A program made the position numbers and the translations under genes. Under the pieces are notes generated by a model. The model worked only from the letters and a program-made list of their open reading frames with translations. It did no database searches and was not told where the DNA came from. Below are positions 23,585-32,673 of a stretch of 64,000 bases of DNA, piece after piece; position 1 is the stretch's first letter, and each line of letters starts with the position of its first letter. Origin of the DNA: CAVVEQ01 sp963802095 (GTDB lineage Bacteria; Chloroflexota; Anaerolineae; Anaerolineales; Anaerolineaceae). The stretch is taken from positions 62,001 to 126,000 of the forward strand of contig CAWDHI010000005.1 of NCBI GenBank assembly GCA_963802095.1. The letters are read 5' to 3'.

Positions 23585-23681
23585 GTCGGGCTCGTCAGCG
23601 AAAAGAGTCAGCAGGCTTTTCTTTTCCCAAGAATCAGCTACAATAAAATAACCATTTCTGTTCATCCTGCAGGGAGGTCCT

Positions 23682-24395
23682 ATGTCGCCTTTGACATTGC
23701 AATTACTGGCAGCATTTGCCTGCGCCATTGTTGGTTTCATCGCCGGGGTGCTTGTCACCCTGCTGTGGTCGGAAAAGGAAAAAAAGATCGCCAGTGATGC
23801 TGCCTCCGCTGAACCCGCGGTGGATAAAAACCGCGTGGAGGTGGCGCGCATCTGGAGGGATAAGAAAACCGGCAACCTGCTCACCGAGGTTGATGGAAAG
23901 GTCTATAAGGATGAAAGCGAGCTGAGCAAAACGCAGCGTACCGAGCTGAAATATACCGCCATGTCCTGGGCAGGTTGGGTGCTGGGCAACGAGGAAGAAC
24001 CAAAACCGGTGCCAGAAGTGAAACCTGCCGCAGCAGCACCAGCCGCAGTCATTGCCCAGCCGGCGCCGCTGCCACCCGTTCCTGCCCCGCCTCCGGCCCG
24101 CGCCCCTGCGGATGATGCCAAAACGGATAAAGGGGGGAACAAAAAGGGCAAAGTGGAGGAACCACCCCGCCCGAAGACGATGGTGGAGCAGATCGACGAA
24201 ATCCTCGCGGAGCAGATCAAGGGCACCCCGTTGGAAAACCGAGGTGTGCGAATTATCCAGGATAATGTGGGTGTGACGGTCTGGGTTGGCTTGGACCATT
24301 ACGAAGGAATCGACTCGGTAACAGACCCCGAGATCAAAGCCGCGGTCCGCCGGGCGGTGGAGACCTGGGAGAAGCAGGCCGTACAGAATAAATGA
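23682..24395 (+). CDS. Membrane-anchored protein with Pro/Ala-rich linker, unknown function
   Basis: A 237-residue protein. Residues 5-29 form one membrane anchor (LQLLAAFACAIVGFIAGVLVTLLW). Residues 45-110 form a small domain (IWRDKKTGNLLTEVDGKVY). A Pro/Ala-rich linker spans about residues 110-155, and the C-terminal domain (TMVEQIDEILAEQIKGTPLE...) is predicted cytoplasmic. AGGGAGG lies before the ATG. Family unknown. It precedes the Tat genes, but by 90 bases. Confidence 0.7.
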   Translation: MSPLTLQLLAAFACAIVGFIAGVLVTLLWSEKEKKIASDAASAEPAVDKNRVEVARIWRDKKTGNLLTEVDGKVYKDESELSKTQRTELKYTAMSWAGWVLGNEEEPKPVPEVKPAAAAPAAVIAQPAPLPPVPAPPPARAPADDAKTDKGGNKKGKVEEPPRPKTMVEQIDEILAEQIKGTPLENRGVRIIQDNVGVTVWVGLDHYEGIDSVTDPEIKAAVRRAVETWEKQAVQNK

Positions 24396-24485
24396 TCCTT
24401 GTCCACCGCGCAATATTCATATCCAATATTAATCCAGCCGGTTTATAATCTCCTTTGATATGGTTAATTATTCAAGGAGTAACCA

Positions 24486-24671
24486 ATGAGCCTGGGATTG
24501 CCTGAGATCCTGATCGTGCTGGTCATCATCCTGCTGCTTTTCGGCCCGGGGCGCATTTCCAAGATCGCCGGCGAAATGGGAAACAGCATCCGCTCCTTTC
24601 GGGACGGTTTGAAGGATGATAAAAAAGAAAATCCTCCCGGGGATGACAACGACGAAAAACCGTCCTCCTGA
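24486..24671 (+). CDS. tatA: Twin-arginine translocase subunit TatA-like
   Basis: A 61-residue protein with the TatA/B signature: an N-terminal membrane helix (LPEILIVLVIILLLFGPGRI), the FGPGRI hinge, and an amphipathic helix (SKIAGEMGNSIRSFRDGLK). AAGGAGT lies eight bases before the ATG. TatA oligomers form the pore for folded proteins. A TATAAT box is at 24444-24449. First gene of a tatA-tatB-tatC operon. Confidence 0.92.
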   Translation: MSLGLPEILIVLVIILLLFGPGRISKIAGEMGNSIRSFRDGLKDDKKENPPGDDNDEKPSS

Positions 24672-24708
24672 GACTATTTGTTTACCCCGTGATTAAAATC
24701 CACATCCG

Positions 24709-25080
24709 ATGGAATTTTTAGGCGTCGGTCCACTCGAACTGCTCCTGGTCTTCGTGCTTGCCCTCATCCTCCTGGGACCCAGGGAGATGGTCAATACGGC
24801 ACGCAAGGCGGCGGTTGCGATCCGCAAGGTCACCCAATCCGATTTCTGGAAAGACGCGGTGGATTCCTCCCGCGAGTTCCGCCAATTGCCCACCCAGATC
24901 ATGAAAGAGACCGGGTTGGATGAGGAACTGCGCAAGATCAACAGTGACCTGAGCCGCAACCAGGAACAGGTTACCTGGGAGAAGGACGTGCAAAAAATCA
25001 AGCCAGGAGCCCAATCCAAGGGGCAAGCCCAGGATAAGGTTGAAAAGCCGGCGGAGGGGGAGAGCGGTGACCGAACCTGA
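24709..25080 (+). CDS. tatB: TatB-like twin-arginine translocase subunit
   Basis: A 123-residue protein with the same fold as TatA but a longer C-terminal region, as in TatB: membrane helix (PLELLLVFVLALILLGPREM), the LGPREM hinge, the amphipathic helix (VNTARKAAVAIRKV), and a charged tail. It lies 37 bases after tatA and overlaps tatC. TatB with TatC recognises the signal peptide. The distinction from TatA rests on length and position. Confidence 0.85.
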   Translation: MEFLGVGPLELLLVFVLALILLGPREMVNTARKAAVAIRKVTQSDFWKDAVDSSREFRQLPTQIMKETGLDEELRKINSDLSRNQEQVTWEKDVQKIKPGAQSKGQAQDKVEKPAEGESGDRT

Positions 25081-25774
25081 GCGCACCATGCCGATCTCCG
25101 CGCATATCGAGGAACTTCGCAAGCGGCTGCTCTATGCGTTGATCGCTCTGGGCGTTGGCACAGCGATCAGCTTCGCCTTTGCGGATGAAATCATCGCCTT
25201 CCTTGCTCTTCCGATCGGAGGTTTGAGCAACCTGCAATCCATCGAGCTCACCGAGAACCTGGGGGTTTTCATGCGGGTCTCGCTCTTGTGCGGATTTGTC
25301 ATAGCCCTGCCGGTTATCCTTTACCAGTTACTAGCGTTCATCCTGCCCGGCCTGCACCCCCGCGAGAGGCGATGGGTATTCTGGACGATCCCCGCTGTCA
25401 CGCTTATGTTCCTTGTTGGGGCTGCCTTCGCTTTTTACGTCATGCTGCCTTCCGCCATCCCATTTCTGACCGGTTTCCTGGGGGTAAAAACCATTCCACG
25501 GCTTTCCAACTACATCAGCTTCGTCACCAGCCTGGTTTTCTGGATCGGGATCGCATTCCAGGCACCGCTGGTGGTCTTTTTCCTTGCCAAGCTAAAACTG
25601 GTGGAAGCGGGATCACTTGTTCGGCATTGGAAACTGGCTCTGGTGCTGATCGCATTGATCGCAGCGATGGTTACCCCCACCGTGGACCCGGTGAACATGG
25701 CGCTGCTGATGCTGCCGCTGGTGCTGCTCTATTGGATCAGCGTGCTGCTGGCCTTCATCGCCCGGCGAAAATAA
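25067..25774 (+). CDS. tatC: Twin-arginine translocase subunit TatC
   Basis: About 235 residues and six membrane segments. Family hallmarks are the N-terminal MPISAHIEELRKRLL, the conserved FxLPxxL-like block YQLLAFILPGLHPRERRW, and the FVTSLVFWIGIAFQAPLVVF block. GTG 25067 is chosen because GGAGG (25053-25057) lies nine bases upstream; it overlaps the tatB stop at 25078-25080. ATG 25088 is the alternative. TatC is the core receptor of the Tat pathway. Downstream the GH1 gene is convergent, 11 bases away. Confidence 0.93.
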   Translation: MTEPERTMPISAHIEELRKRLLYALIALGVGTAISFAFADEIIAFLALPIGGLSNLQSIELTENLGVFMRVSLLCGFVIALPVILYQLLAFILPGLHPRERRWVFWTIPAVTLMFLVGAAFAFYVMLPSAIPFLTGFLGVKTIPRLSNYISFVTSLVFWIGIAFQAPLVVFFLAKLKLVEAGSLVRHWKLALVLIALIAAMVTPTVDPVNMALLMLPLVLLYWISVLLAFIARRK

Positions 25775-25785
25775 ACCTGATTTTG

Positions 25786-27117
25786 TTAGAACGGAAATAC
25801 TTTTTCGAGCACTTCAGGGCAATATTCCTTGATTATTTCGGTTGTAAGCCCGTTCTCCTGACAGATTTTTGCGTAGAGCTCCGCACTTCGGCGGGGGCTG
25901 CGCTGCTGGGTGGCTGGATCCAGCTCCCACAGACCGAAGCGATTTTGCCAGCCATCCGTCCATTCGAAGTTATCCACCAGTGACCAATGGTAATAACCGC
26001 GCACCGGGAAGTTCATATTCACAGCCCGCCAAACCTGGTGGAGGTTTTGAACCAGGTACCTGCGTCGCAGGCTATCCTCCCGGTCCTCAATGCCGTTTTC
26101 AGTGATCAGGATTGGCAGACCGAAGTGCTTTGCCCAGTTGAGCGCGGCGTACATCCCCCGCGGGGTGTTGCCAAACTTCCCGCTCGGGCTGGGTTCACCT
26201 TCTTCTTCATATGAGATCCTTGAATAGAGCCCGTTCTTCTCAAAAGGTGCCACTTCCATCACCTGGCGGTAGTAATAATTCAATCCGAAGTAATCCAGGC
26301 TGCCGCGCAGACCAGGAATGCGGCGTTTGCGACCAAACAGCTTGAAAACCCCGGTCTGGAAAGGCCGCATGAAGGCGTCTCCGCTGATCCAGTTGGTCAT
26401 GTGGGTGAGCCAGCGGTCAGCCAGGTTCCAGCGCCTGCCCGCTACCAGCAGGGAGCGGTTAATGGCCAGCCCCACCTGTGCCCCTGGCTGCAGTTCATGG
26501 ATCGCCTGGTAGGCGAGGGCATGGGCTTTAAGCAGGTTCTCGTAGACTGTGAATAATGCAAGCAGGTCACCGCGCTTGCCTGGAGGAAAGTTACCCGCCA
26601 CATACCCCAGTAGAGCGTAAAGATTGGGCTCGTTGATCGTGCACCACAGGTCGCACTCATCTTTCAACGCCGCCACGGCTTTATTCACGTAAGCGGAAAA
26701 CAGGGCGGGGGTCTCATAATTTAGCCAACCATTTATATCAGACAGCCAGAGTGGATCGGTGAAATGATGCAGCGTGATCATGGGCTTGATCCCACGCTTA
26801 TTCAACCCGGCGATCATCTTACGGTAATACCCCAGGCTGCCCTCATCCCAGCGGTCACGGGAGGGCTGGATGCGGCTCCACTCGAGGGAGAGCCGGAGGG
26901 AGGTTTGCCCGCCTTCCGCGGCGTGGTCGAAATCCTCCTGCCAGCGCCCGCCCCACCAATCGCAGGCCAGGCCTCCTTTTTCGCCATTCACGATCTTTCC
27001 TGGTGTGTTCTCCCAGGCGGACCAGTTATTGTTGGCGTTACCGCCCTCCACCTGGTGGGAGGAGGTGGCGGTGCCCCATAGGAATCCATGGGGAAAATGG
27101 TAGGATGCGGATGGCAT
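25786..27117 (-). CDS. Family 1 glycoside hydrolase (beta-glucosidase)
   Basis: A 443-residue enzyme of the GH1 family. The N-terminal FPHGFLWGTATSSHQVEGG is the usual sugar-binding signature. TINEPN carries the acid/base Glu, and ILITENGIED carries the nucleophile Glu. The aglycone site shows SLVDNFEW. No signal peptide, so cytosolic. It probably cleaves short beta-glucosides or related glycosides; linkage specificity cannot be read. A -10 box TATAAT reads on the minus strand at 27138-27143. Confidence 0.95.
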   Translation of the reverse strand: MPSASYHFPHGFLWGTATSSHQVEGGNANNNWSAWENTPGKIVNGEKGGLACDWWGGRWQEDFDHAAEGGQTSLRLSLEWSRIQPSRDRWDEGSLGYYRKMIAGLNKRGIKPMITLHHFTDPLWLSDINGWLNYETPALFSAYVNKAVAALKDECDLWCTINEPNLYALLGYVAGNFPPGKRGDLLALFTVYENLLKAHALAYQAIHELQPGAQVGLAINRSLLVAGRRWNLADRWLTHMTNWISGDAFMRPFQTGVFKLFGRKRRIPGLRGSLDYFGLNYYYRQVMEVAPFEKNGLYSRISYEEEGEPSPSGKFGNTPRGMYAALNWAKHFGLPILITENGIEDREDSLRRRYLVQNLHQVWRAVNMNFPVRGYYHWSLVDNFEWTDGWQNRFGLWELDPATQQRSPRRSAELYAKICQENGLTTEIIKEYCPEVLEKVFPF

Positions 27118-27161
27118 ACGAAAAAATCCTGGCTTGAATTATAGCGGAGGAAGGGGTGAGC

Positions 27162-27222
27162 GGTTGATTGGTTTAAAAGTTGAAAGGTTGAATCGTTGAA
27201 AAGTTGAATCGTTCAAGGATTG
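27162..27222. repeat. Degenerate GTTGAA-type tandem repeats
   Basis: Short units related to GTTGAAAGGTTGAATC occur in tandem. The complement of the same kind of sequence (AACCAATCA units) lies at 28139-28182, so the two AT-rich tracts flank the Yip1-like gene in inverted orientation. Confidence 0.65.
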
Positions 27223-27269
27223 AAATACAGTATTGAAGCCTGTTATTATCATTGATCGAGGGAAGTAGA

Positions 27270-27295
27270 AAACAGGCAGGGAAACCTGCCTGTTT
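27270..27295. terminator. Bidirectional hairpin terminator after the Yip1-like gene
   Basis: A perfect 11-bp stem, AAACAGGCAGG (27270-27280) with CCTGCCTGTTT (27285-27295), and a GAAA loop. It lies 48 bases after the stop codon of the minus-strand gene at 27343. Confidence 0.75.
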
Positions 27296-27342
27296 GAAAA
27301 ATGACTTTTGAACCATTCGGGCGGATTTCAAAAATAATTACC

Positions 27343-28041
27343 CTATATGGATTCTGTGATTCCAGAAAAGACCGAACCGATGGCCGGACCGAGCAAAGAA
27401 AGAATCGCAATGAGGATAAAAGCTATACCACCTCCTATAACCCCGATAACAATTGCTGGTAAAAATATTGATAGCACTGCTTTTCCAGTGCTAAATCCAT
27501 GAATTACTTTTATAACCCGTACTTGAAGGATAATCCTATAAATTATCAGCGGAAGAATCAATATAGGCCATAAACATAGACCGATTGAAGGAATAAAAAT
27601 GATAAATGCTAATAATGCACCAAAAAAATAATTTGGTACGTCGAAAATGGAAAATAAGTACGCTAATTTTGAGAATTTGCCTTTTCCACCCAATACCAAC
27701 GCAGCCAAATGAATAGTTCCGGTCAAGTAGTAAAAAACAATTGGAATTAGAGGAACACTTATACAAGTGATAGCATAATTGAGGTACATTCGAGGAAGTA
27801 CGGGTTGGGAGAAAATTTGTCCTCCAGCAGTGATTCTGCCTAAAAAGAACGAAATCACACTTTCAGTGGCCACTATAATCATCATGCAGAGTACGCCCAG
27901 AAGCGTATTCCCGACGCTGCTGTGATCCTTTTCTTTATCGAAAAAGGCAAGACCCATTTTAAAGAATTTCAGCCACAAGCGTGGGATCTGCGAGAACGGA
28001 CGGGGAGCGGGTTGAGTTATTTCCGGTGTGTTTTCGATCAT
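27343..28041 (-). CDS. Yip1-domain-like membrane protein
   Basis: A 232-residue protein with five predicted membrane segments after a Pro-rich N-terminal tail (ITQPAPRPFSQIPRLWLKFF). The layout resembles bacterial Yip1-domain proteins: a short cytosolic tail, then HLAALVLGGKGKFSKLAYLFSIFDVPNYF in the membrane core. It is AT-rich compared with its neighbours. The function is unknown. The gene is alone, with a terminator after it and repeats on both sides. Confidence 0.6.
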   Translation of the reverse strand: MIENTPEITQPAPRPFSQIPRLWLKFFKMGLAFFDKEKDHSSVGNTLLGVLCMMIIVATESVISFFLGRITAGGQIFSQPVLPRMYLNYAITCISVPLIPIVFYYLTGTIHLAALVLGGKGKFSKLAYLFSIFDVPNYFFGALLAFIIFIPSIGLCLWPILILPLIIYRIILQVRVIKVIHGFSTGKAVLSIFLPAIVIGVIGGGIAFILIAILSLLGPAIGSVFSGITESI

Positions 28042-28138
28042 TTTCCATCCCTCCTATAAAAAGGTATTATTGATTATTCAGACAATTGCAGAATCGCTTT
28101 CACAAATTATAAGCATACAATAATTAACCAGTAAACAA

Positions 28139-28182
28139 CTCAACCAATCAACCAATCAACTATTCAACCAATCAAGCAACCT
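28139..28182. repeat. Degenerate AACCAATCA-type tandem repeats
   Basis: AACCAATC units repeated about four times. They match, as complement, the tract at 27162-27222 on the other side of the Yip1-like gene. Confidence 0.65.
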
Positions 28183-28246
28183 TTAACCCCCCTATAACAC
28201 CTCATAACTCCTAACATAACTGTTAGGTGGCACTTTTCTTGCCTTC

Positions 28247-28275
28247 TTGCGGCAATTTTAAGCATTCGTTATACT
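28247..28275 (+). promoter_or_regulatory. Promoter of the secreted repeat-protein gene
   Basis: TTGCGG (28247-28252), 17 bases, TATACT (28270-28275). GGAGAA lies before the ATG at 28312. Confidence 0.6.
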
Positions 28276-28311
28276 AATAGTGCTATTAATGGAACAGCAG
28301 GAGAAAATACC

Positions 28312-29728
28312 ATGAAACGATTGCTCTATTCCTTTTTCGTGATGACATTGTTGATCGGTTTGGTCGCAATCCCGGCAGCGGCATCTTCCATCGGGTTTTA
28401 TATTACCTCAGTGGACCCGAACTCTTCGGTCACGATCCATACATATGGGTTTCCGGAAGGAGCCAATATGACTGTAACGATGGGACCGGCCGGCTCGGCA
28501 GGCTTGGCGTATTACGTCACCACCACCTACACTGGTGAAGGCGGTGTGTTGGACCGCACCTTCGCCATTCCTGCTGCGCTAATTGGGTTGAATTCGATAG
28601 TCCTCCGCCTGGAGACTGCAGATGGAGAATATGTCGCGTATGGTCCTTTCGTAAACCAGGTGGGGGGTGCGTCCAAACCGGCCGCGGGAACTGCGGCACC
28701 TTCCGGCTCCAGTAAAAGCACATCGGATCTTCAGCTTTATGTGGATAGGTGTGGCCCCGGATGAATCTGTTTCCGTTCGCACAGGCAACTTTCCCCAGGG
28801 AACCAATTTTGATGTGTATATGGGAAAGCACGGAACCAATGGGGTGAACGGTGTTCTGGTGACGCGAACCTTCTCCGGGGATGGCAGTACCTTCGGAGTG
28901 GATTACGCAATCCCCTCGCAGCTCTACGGGCAGAGCATCATCGACCTTTTAATGGTAGGTGAAGATGACGCGGGGTCCGTCTCGGTCGCCTTCTACAACA
29001 AATCCGGCGGCGGGGCGGCACCCTCGGCGGGAAGCGGCAGCTCAACTACAGGCGGCTCTGCCAGCGGGAGCTACGTCTCCTATGTGCCAACCTTTGCGAT
29101 CGTAACAGTAAAACCCGGCGAATCAGTCACCATCCGTACCAATAACTTCCCGCCTGCCCAGGCGTTCACCGTCCGCATGGGACCCTATGGCACCTACGGG
29201 ATCAATGGTGAGATCGTGGGTACCACCGATTCGGGTACGGGCGGTTCATTTGAAGCCACTTATTCCATCCCGACATCATTACAATCTGCAGATGCGATCG
29301 CAATCCGCATGGACAGCGCCCAGGGGTACTACGCCTACAACTGGTTCACCAACATGGGAACCACCAGTGCCCCGCCTCCCGCGGCAACCCCCGCGCCGGG
29401 GTCCACCCCTGTTCCTTCCAATCCTCCCGCTACTAATCTCACCGGGTATCCATACTTCTTTATCAGTTCAGTGGTATCCAATAGCACCGTCACCATCACC
29501 GGCTACAACTTCCCACCGAACCAGAGCTTCGCGGTTACGATGGGACCATACGGGAGTTACGGGATCGGCGGCACGGCGGTGGGTACGACCGAGACCGGGG
29601 CAGGTGGAACTATTACTGCCACATACAATATCCCGGCAAACCTCGCAGGCAGCTACCAGATCGCCCTTCGCCTGGAGAGCCCGTATAATTACGCCTACAA
29701 CTGGTTCTATAACGTTACTGCACCATAG
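28312..29728 (+). pseudogene. Secreted protein of four Ig-like repeats, with one frameshift
   Basis: A signal peptide (LLYSFFVMTLLIGLVAIPAAA) is followed by four repeats of about 90 residues. Each repeat has the pattern x-V-x-I-x-x-x-NFP, then MGPxG, a Gly-rich loop, and a closing YAYNWF-type strand. Ser/Thr/Pro linkers separate them. The first repeat is in one frame and the others in the next. The shift lies near 28,728, where SD changes from LQLYVDRCG to FSFMWIGVAPDES. Removal of one base restores a protein of about 470 residues. It is probably exported and surface-associated. No enzyme motif is seen. A terminator follows. Confidence 0.65.
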
Positions 29729-29743
29729 TCATCCCAACTTCAC

Positions 29744-29775
29744 AAAAGGCGGCTTATCAAAGGCCGCCTTTTATT
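29744..29775 (+). terminator. Rho-independent terminator after the repeat-protein gene
   Basis: A 10-bp stem, AAAAGGCGGC (29744-29753) with GCCGCCTTTT (29763-29772), with nine bases between. It lies 15 bases after the stop codon. Confidence 0.85.
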
Positions 29776-29887
29776 AATTTTTTCTTATTCCAGCATGTGA
29801 GCGATTTTTCAACCTTTCAGCGCATGCTCATTAATGAGTATCTCGATCACATTATCTCCCTCCAAAAAGATGAACTCCCGAATATGT

Positions 29888-29893
29888 TAAAAT
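29888..29893 (+). promoter_or_regulatory. -10 box directly before a start codon (leaderless transcript)
   Basis: TAAAAT at 29888-29893 ends seven bases before ATG 29901, with no room for a Shine-Dalgarno sequence. Confidence 0.45.
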
Positions 29894-29900
29894 CATGCCC

Positions 29901-30296
29901 ATGACTCAAAGAATCATTCTCTCCATCCTCGCATTGATAATGTTTGCAGCCTGTGCAACCCCCCCCGCTACTTCATTTGCCACACCACCCGCAGAGAAGA
30001 TCCTTCCAGAGGCGATCGTCCAGCAATTCCTGACTGACTATCAGGAGGCTCCCCAGCAGCTGGGTGGTTACCTCGGTGAGACTTTGCGGAACAGCACTTC
30101 AATGGAAGAGTATTCAAAGCTTCTACCTCTGGATGGCATGATCGAAGGTTTCGCCGTGCAATCCGTTTCCCGCTCCGGTCCTCAGGCTGCGGTAACTGTT
30201 GCCATCCGGGCGGGTGGAGCTGAATCCCTCATCCTCTTTAACCTGGTCCAGCAAAACCAGAACTGGTACATTGATTCCCTAAGCACCGCACCCTGA
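29901..30296 (+). CDS. Putative small lipoprotein
   Basis: About 131 residues, starting MTQRIILSILALIMFAAC with a lipobox-like FAAC, then a Thr/Pro-rich spacer. The remaining domain (LPEAIVQQFLTDYQEAPQQL ... NQNWYIDSLSTAP) resembles small exported proteins of the cystatin/NTF2-like type seen near Chloroflexota envelope genes, but no family is certain. ATG 29901 is preferred to ATG 29895 because the predicted transcription start falls at 29900-29901. It is followed by a phosphorylase gene with its own TATAAT box at 30309-30314. Confidence 0.65.
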   Translation: MTQRIILSILALIMFAACATPPATSFATPPAEKILPEAIVQQFLTDYQEAPQQLGGYLGETLRNSTSMEEYSKLLPLDGMIEGFAVQSVSRSGPQAAVTVAIRAGGAESLILFNLVQQNQNWYIDSLSTAP

Positions 30297-30355
30297 TGGG
30301 GGGAATGATATAATCCTTCGGTTTTGAAAAACTATTTATAAGGACCTTGCACTGC

Positions 30356-32518
30356 ATGACAGGTATTAACCGTAAACCCGTATCAAACCATTTCAGCCTT
30401 CCACCCCGTATTCAACGCCTGGGAGAATTGGCTTTCAATCTTTGGTGGGTTTGGAACCCCGAAGCTCAGAATCTTTTTGCGCAGATAGATAAATTCCTTT
30501 GGGAAAAGACCAACCATAACCCGGTTGCGTTCCTGCACCAGGTGCAGCGTGCCCAGCTCAACGCCGTCACCTCCGGCAAGAACTTCCTCGAGGCCTATGA
30601 CCGGATCCTGGCAGCCTTCGATGACTATATGCGGGCGGAGAAAACATGGTTCCAGGATAACCACCTGGAGCTCAGAACCAAAACCGCTGCATATTTCTCC
30701 TTTGAATTTGGACTGCATGAATCGCTCCCGGTATACGCGGGTGGATTGGGCGTGCTGGCTGGCGACCACCTGAAAGAAGCCAGTGACCTGGGTATCCCGC
30801 TGGTGGCTGTCGGTTTCATCTATAACCAGGGGTACTTCGTACAGAAGATCTCCGAGGACGGCTGGCAGGAGACCCGAAACCAGATCCTTGACTTTCAGCA
30901 GATGCCCATTTTTGAGCTTATTGACGATAAGGGAAAACCAGTCAAGATTACCCTGGAGCTGACTGGCAGGATCGTGACCGCACGCATCTGGCAGGTTCAG
31001 GTGGGACGTATCCGGCTTTACCTGCTGGACACCAACCTGGAAGAAAACACCCCATCGGACCGCGATCTGACCGCCAGGCTTTACACCAATGACCCTGAAA
31101 CCCGTATGGTTCAGGAGATACTCCTGGGAATTGGCGGGGTGCGCGCACTGAGAACTTTGGGTGAGAATCCTTCCACTTGGCACATGAACGAAGGGCACTC
31201 GGCTTTCCTGGTCCTGGAACGTCTTCGCGAGCAGATGAGCCAGGGATCACCTTTTGAACAAGCGAAGGAATTCGTCCGCAAGGGCAATATCTTCACCACC
31301 CATACACCCGTCCCGGCGGGAAATGATGTCTTTCAGAGCTGGCTGGTAGAAAAGTATTTCAGTCAATTCTGGGCAGAGATGAAAATCACCCGCGACCAGT
31401 TCATCGGGTTGGGCAGCCAGCAGGAAAGTTGGGGACAATCCTTCAGTATGCCCGTTCTGGCGCTCAAACTTTCCAGCCATGCCAACGCTGTTTCCGAGCT
31501 GCACGGCAGGGTATCCCGGCAGATGTGGCAATTCCTCTGGCCGGAAATGGAAGTGGATGACATCCCAATCCGGCATGTGACAAACGGCGTACATGTGGGA
31601 TCCTGGCTGGCGCGGCGGCAACGGGTGCTCTACGACCGATACCTGGGACCCCAATGGTGGGATAGGATGGACGACCCGGAGGCCTGGGCAGCGATTGAAA
31701 ATATTCCCGCGGGTGAGCTTTGGGCGGTGAGGCGGCACCTGCGCCGCAAGCTGCTCACATTCATTGAAGACCGCGCTCGCAAGCAATGGTTGAGCGGGAC
31801 GATCTCGCCGGTGCAGGTGGTGGCAGGTGGGGTGCTCCTGGACCCGTCCGCGCTTACCATCGGTTTTGCCAGGCGTTTTGCCACCTACAAACGCGGGAAC
31901 CTGGCGTTTTCCGATTTTGACCGACTCCTGCAAATAATCAACAACACCAATATGCCCGTCCAAATCATCTTTGCTGGGAAGGCGCATCCGGCCGATGAAC
32001 CTGGGAAAATGGTAATCCAACAGGTTTACCGGGCTGTCAAAGACTCCCGCTCCGGTGGACGGCTCGTCTTCCTGGAAGATTATGATATGAACATGGCACG
32101 TTATTTGGTGCAGGGCGTGGATGTTTGGATGAACACCCCCCGGCGTCCGAACGAAGCTTCGGGAACTTCCGGGATGAAAGCAGCCATGAATGGGGTATTG
32201 AATTTCTCGGTTCTGGATGGCTGGTGGCGAGAAGGTTACAACGGCAAAAACGGCTGGGCAATTGGCCAGGATGGAGATATTTCCGACCTTGGTGAACAGG
32301 ATGCCGAAGATGCCGAGAGCTTGTATTCGGTGCTTGAGAATGAGATCGTTCCCTGTTTCTATGGCAACCGCTCCACTGATAATCTTCCCTACGAATGGAT
32401 CGGGCGGATCAAGGAATCCATTCGCACGCTTGCACCCCAATTCAGCACCCGAAGAATGGTGAAGGAATACCTCGAGAATTTTTATCTCCCCATATTGTTG
32501 GATAAGAAAAACCGCTAA
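30356..32518 (+). CDS. glgP: Alpha-glucan phosphorylase (GT35 family)
   Basis: About 720 residues. The enzyme releases glucose 1-phosphate from glycogen or maltodextrins with pyridoxal phosphate as cofactor. The N-terminus (FSLPPRIQRLGELAFNLWW) and YFSFEFGLHESLPVYAGGLG are those of the short alpha-glucan phosphorylase type. The PLP lysine is in EASGTSGMKAAMNG. MNEGHSAF and RFATYKRGNL are also conserved. ATG 30356 is chosen: AAGGA lies about 11 bases before it, whereas an in-frame TTG at 30347 is too close. A terminator follows at 32551-32587. Confidence 0.94.
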   Translation: MTGINRKPVSNHFSLPPRIQRLGELAFNLWWVWNPEAQNLFAQIDKFLWEKTNHNPVAFLHQVQRAQLNAVTSGKNFLEAYDRILAAFDDYMRAEKTWFQDNHLELRTKTAAYFSFEFGLHESLPVYAGGLGVLAGDHLKEASDLGIPLVAVGFIYNQGYFVQKISEDGWQETRNQILDFQQMPIFELIDDKGKPVKITLELTGRIVTARIWQVQVGRIRLYLLDTNLEENTPSDRDLTARLYTNDPETRMVQEILLGIGGVRALRTLGENPSTWHMNEGHSAFLVLERLREQMSQGSPFEQAKEFVRKGNIFTTHTPVPAGNDVFQSWLVEKYFSQFWAEMKITRDQFIGLGSQQESWGQSFSMPVLALKLSSHANAVSELHGRVSRQMWQFLWPEMEVDDIPIRHVTNGVHVGSWLARRQRVLYDRYLGPQWWDRMDDPEAWAAIENIPAGELWAVRRHLRRKLLTFIEDRARKQWLSGTISPVQVVAGGVLLDPSALTIGFARRFATYKRGNLAFSDFDRLLQIINNTNMPVQIIFAGKAHPADEPGKMVIQQVYRAVKDSRSGGRLVFLEDYDMNMARYLVQGVDVWMNTPRRPNEASGTSGMKAAMNGVLNFSVLDGWWREGYNGKNGWAIGQDGDISDLGEQDAEDAESLYSVLENEIVPCFYGNRSTDNLPYEWIGRIKESIRTLAPQFSTRRMVKEYLENFYLPILLDKKNR

Positions 32519-32550
32519 CCCTCAATTCTGGTTTTTGGATGGGATTCAAA

Positions 32551-32587
32551 AAAATCCGGGAGGATTAACCCAGCGCTCCCGGATTTT
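32551..32587 (+). terminator. Rho-independent terminator after glgP
   Basis: A 12-bp perfect stem, AAAATCCGGGAG (32551-32562) with CTCCCGGATTTT (32576-32587), loop of 13 bases. Confidence 0.8.
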
Positions 32588-32673
32588 CCATTCAATCCAC
32601 TGATAGAAAATGGAGTATAAATAATACTTGGTTCGGATAACTTTCAATTCGGACTGTAAGCAGGAGAAAAACT

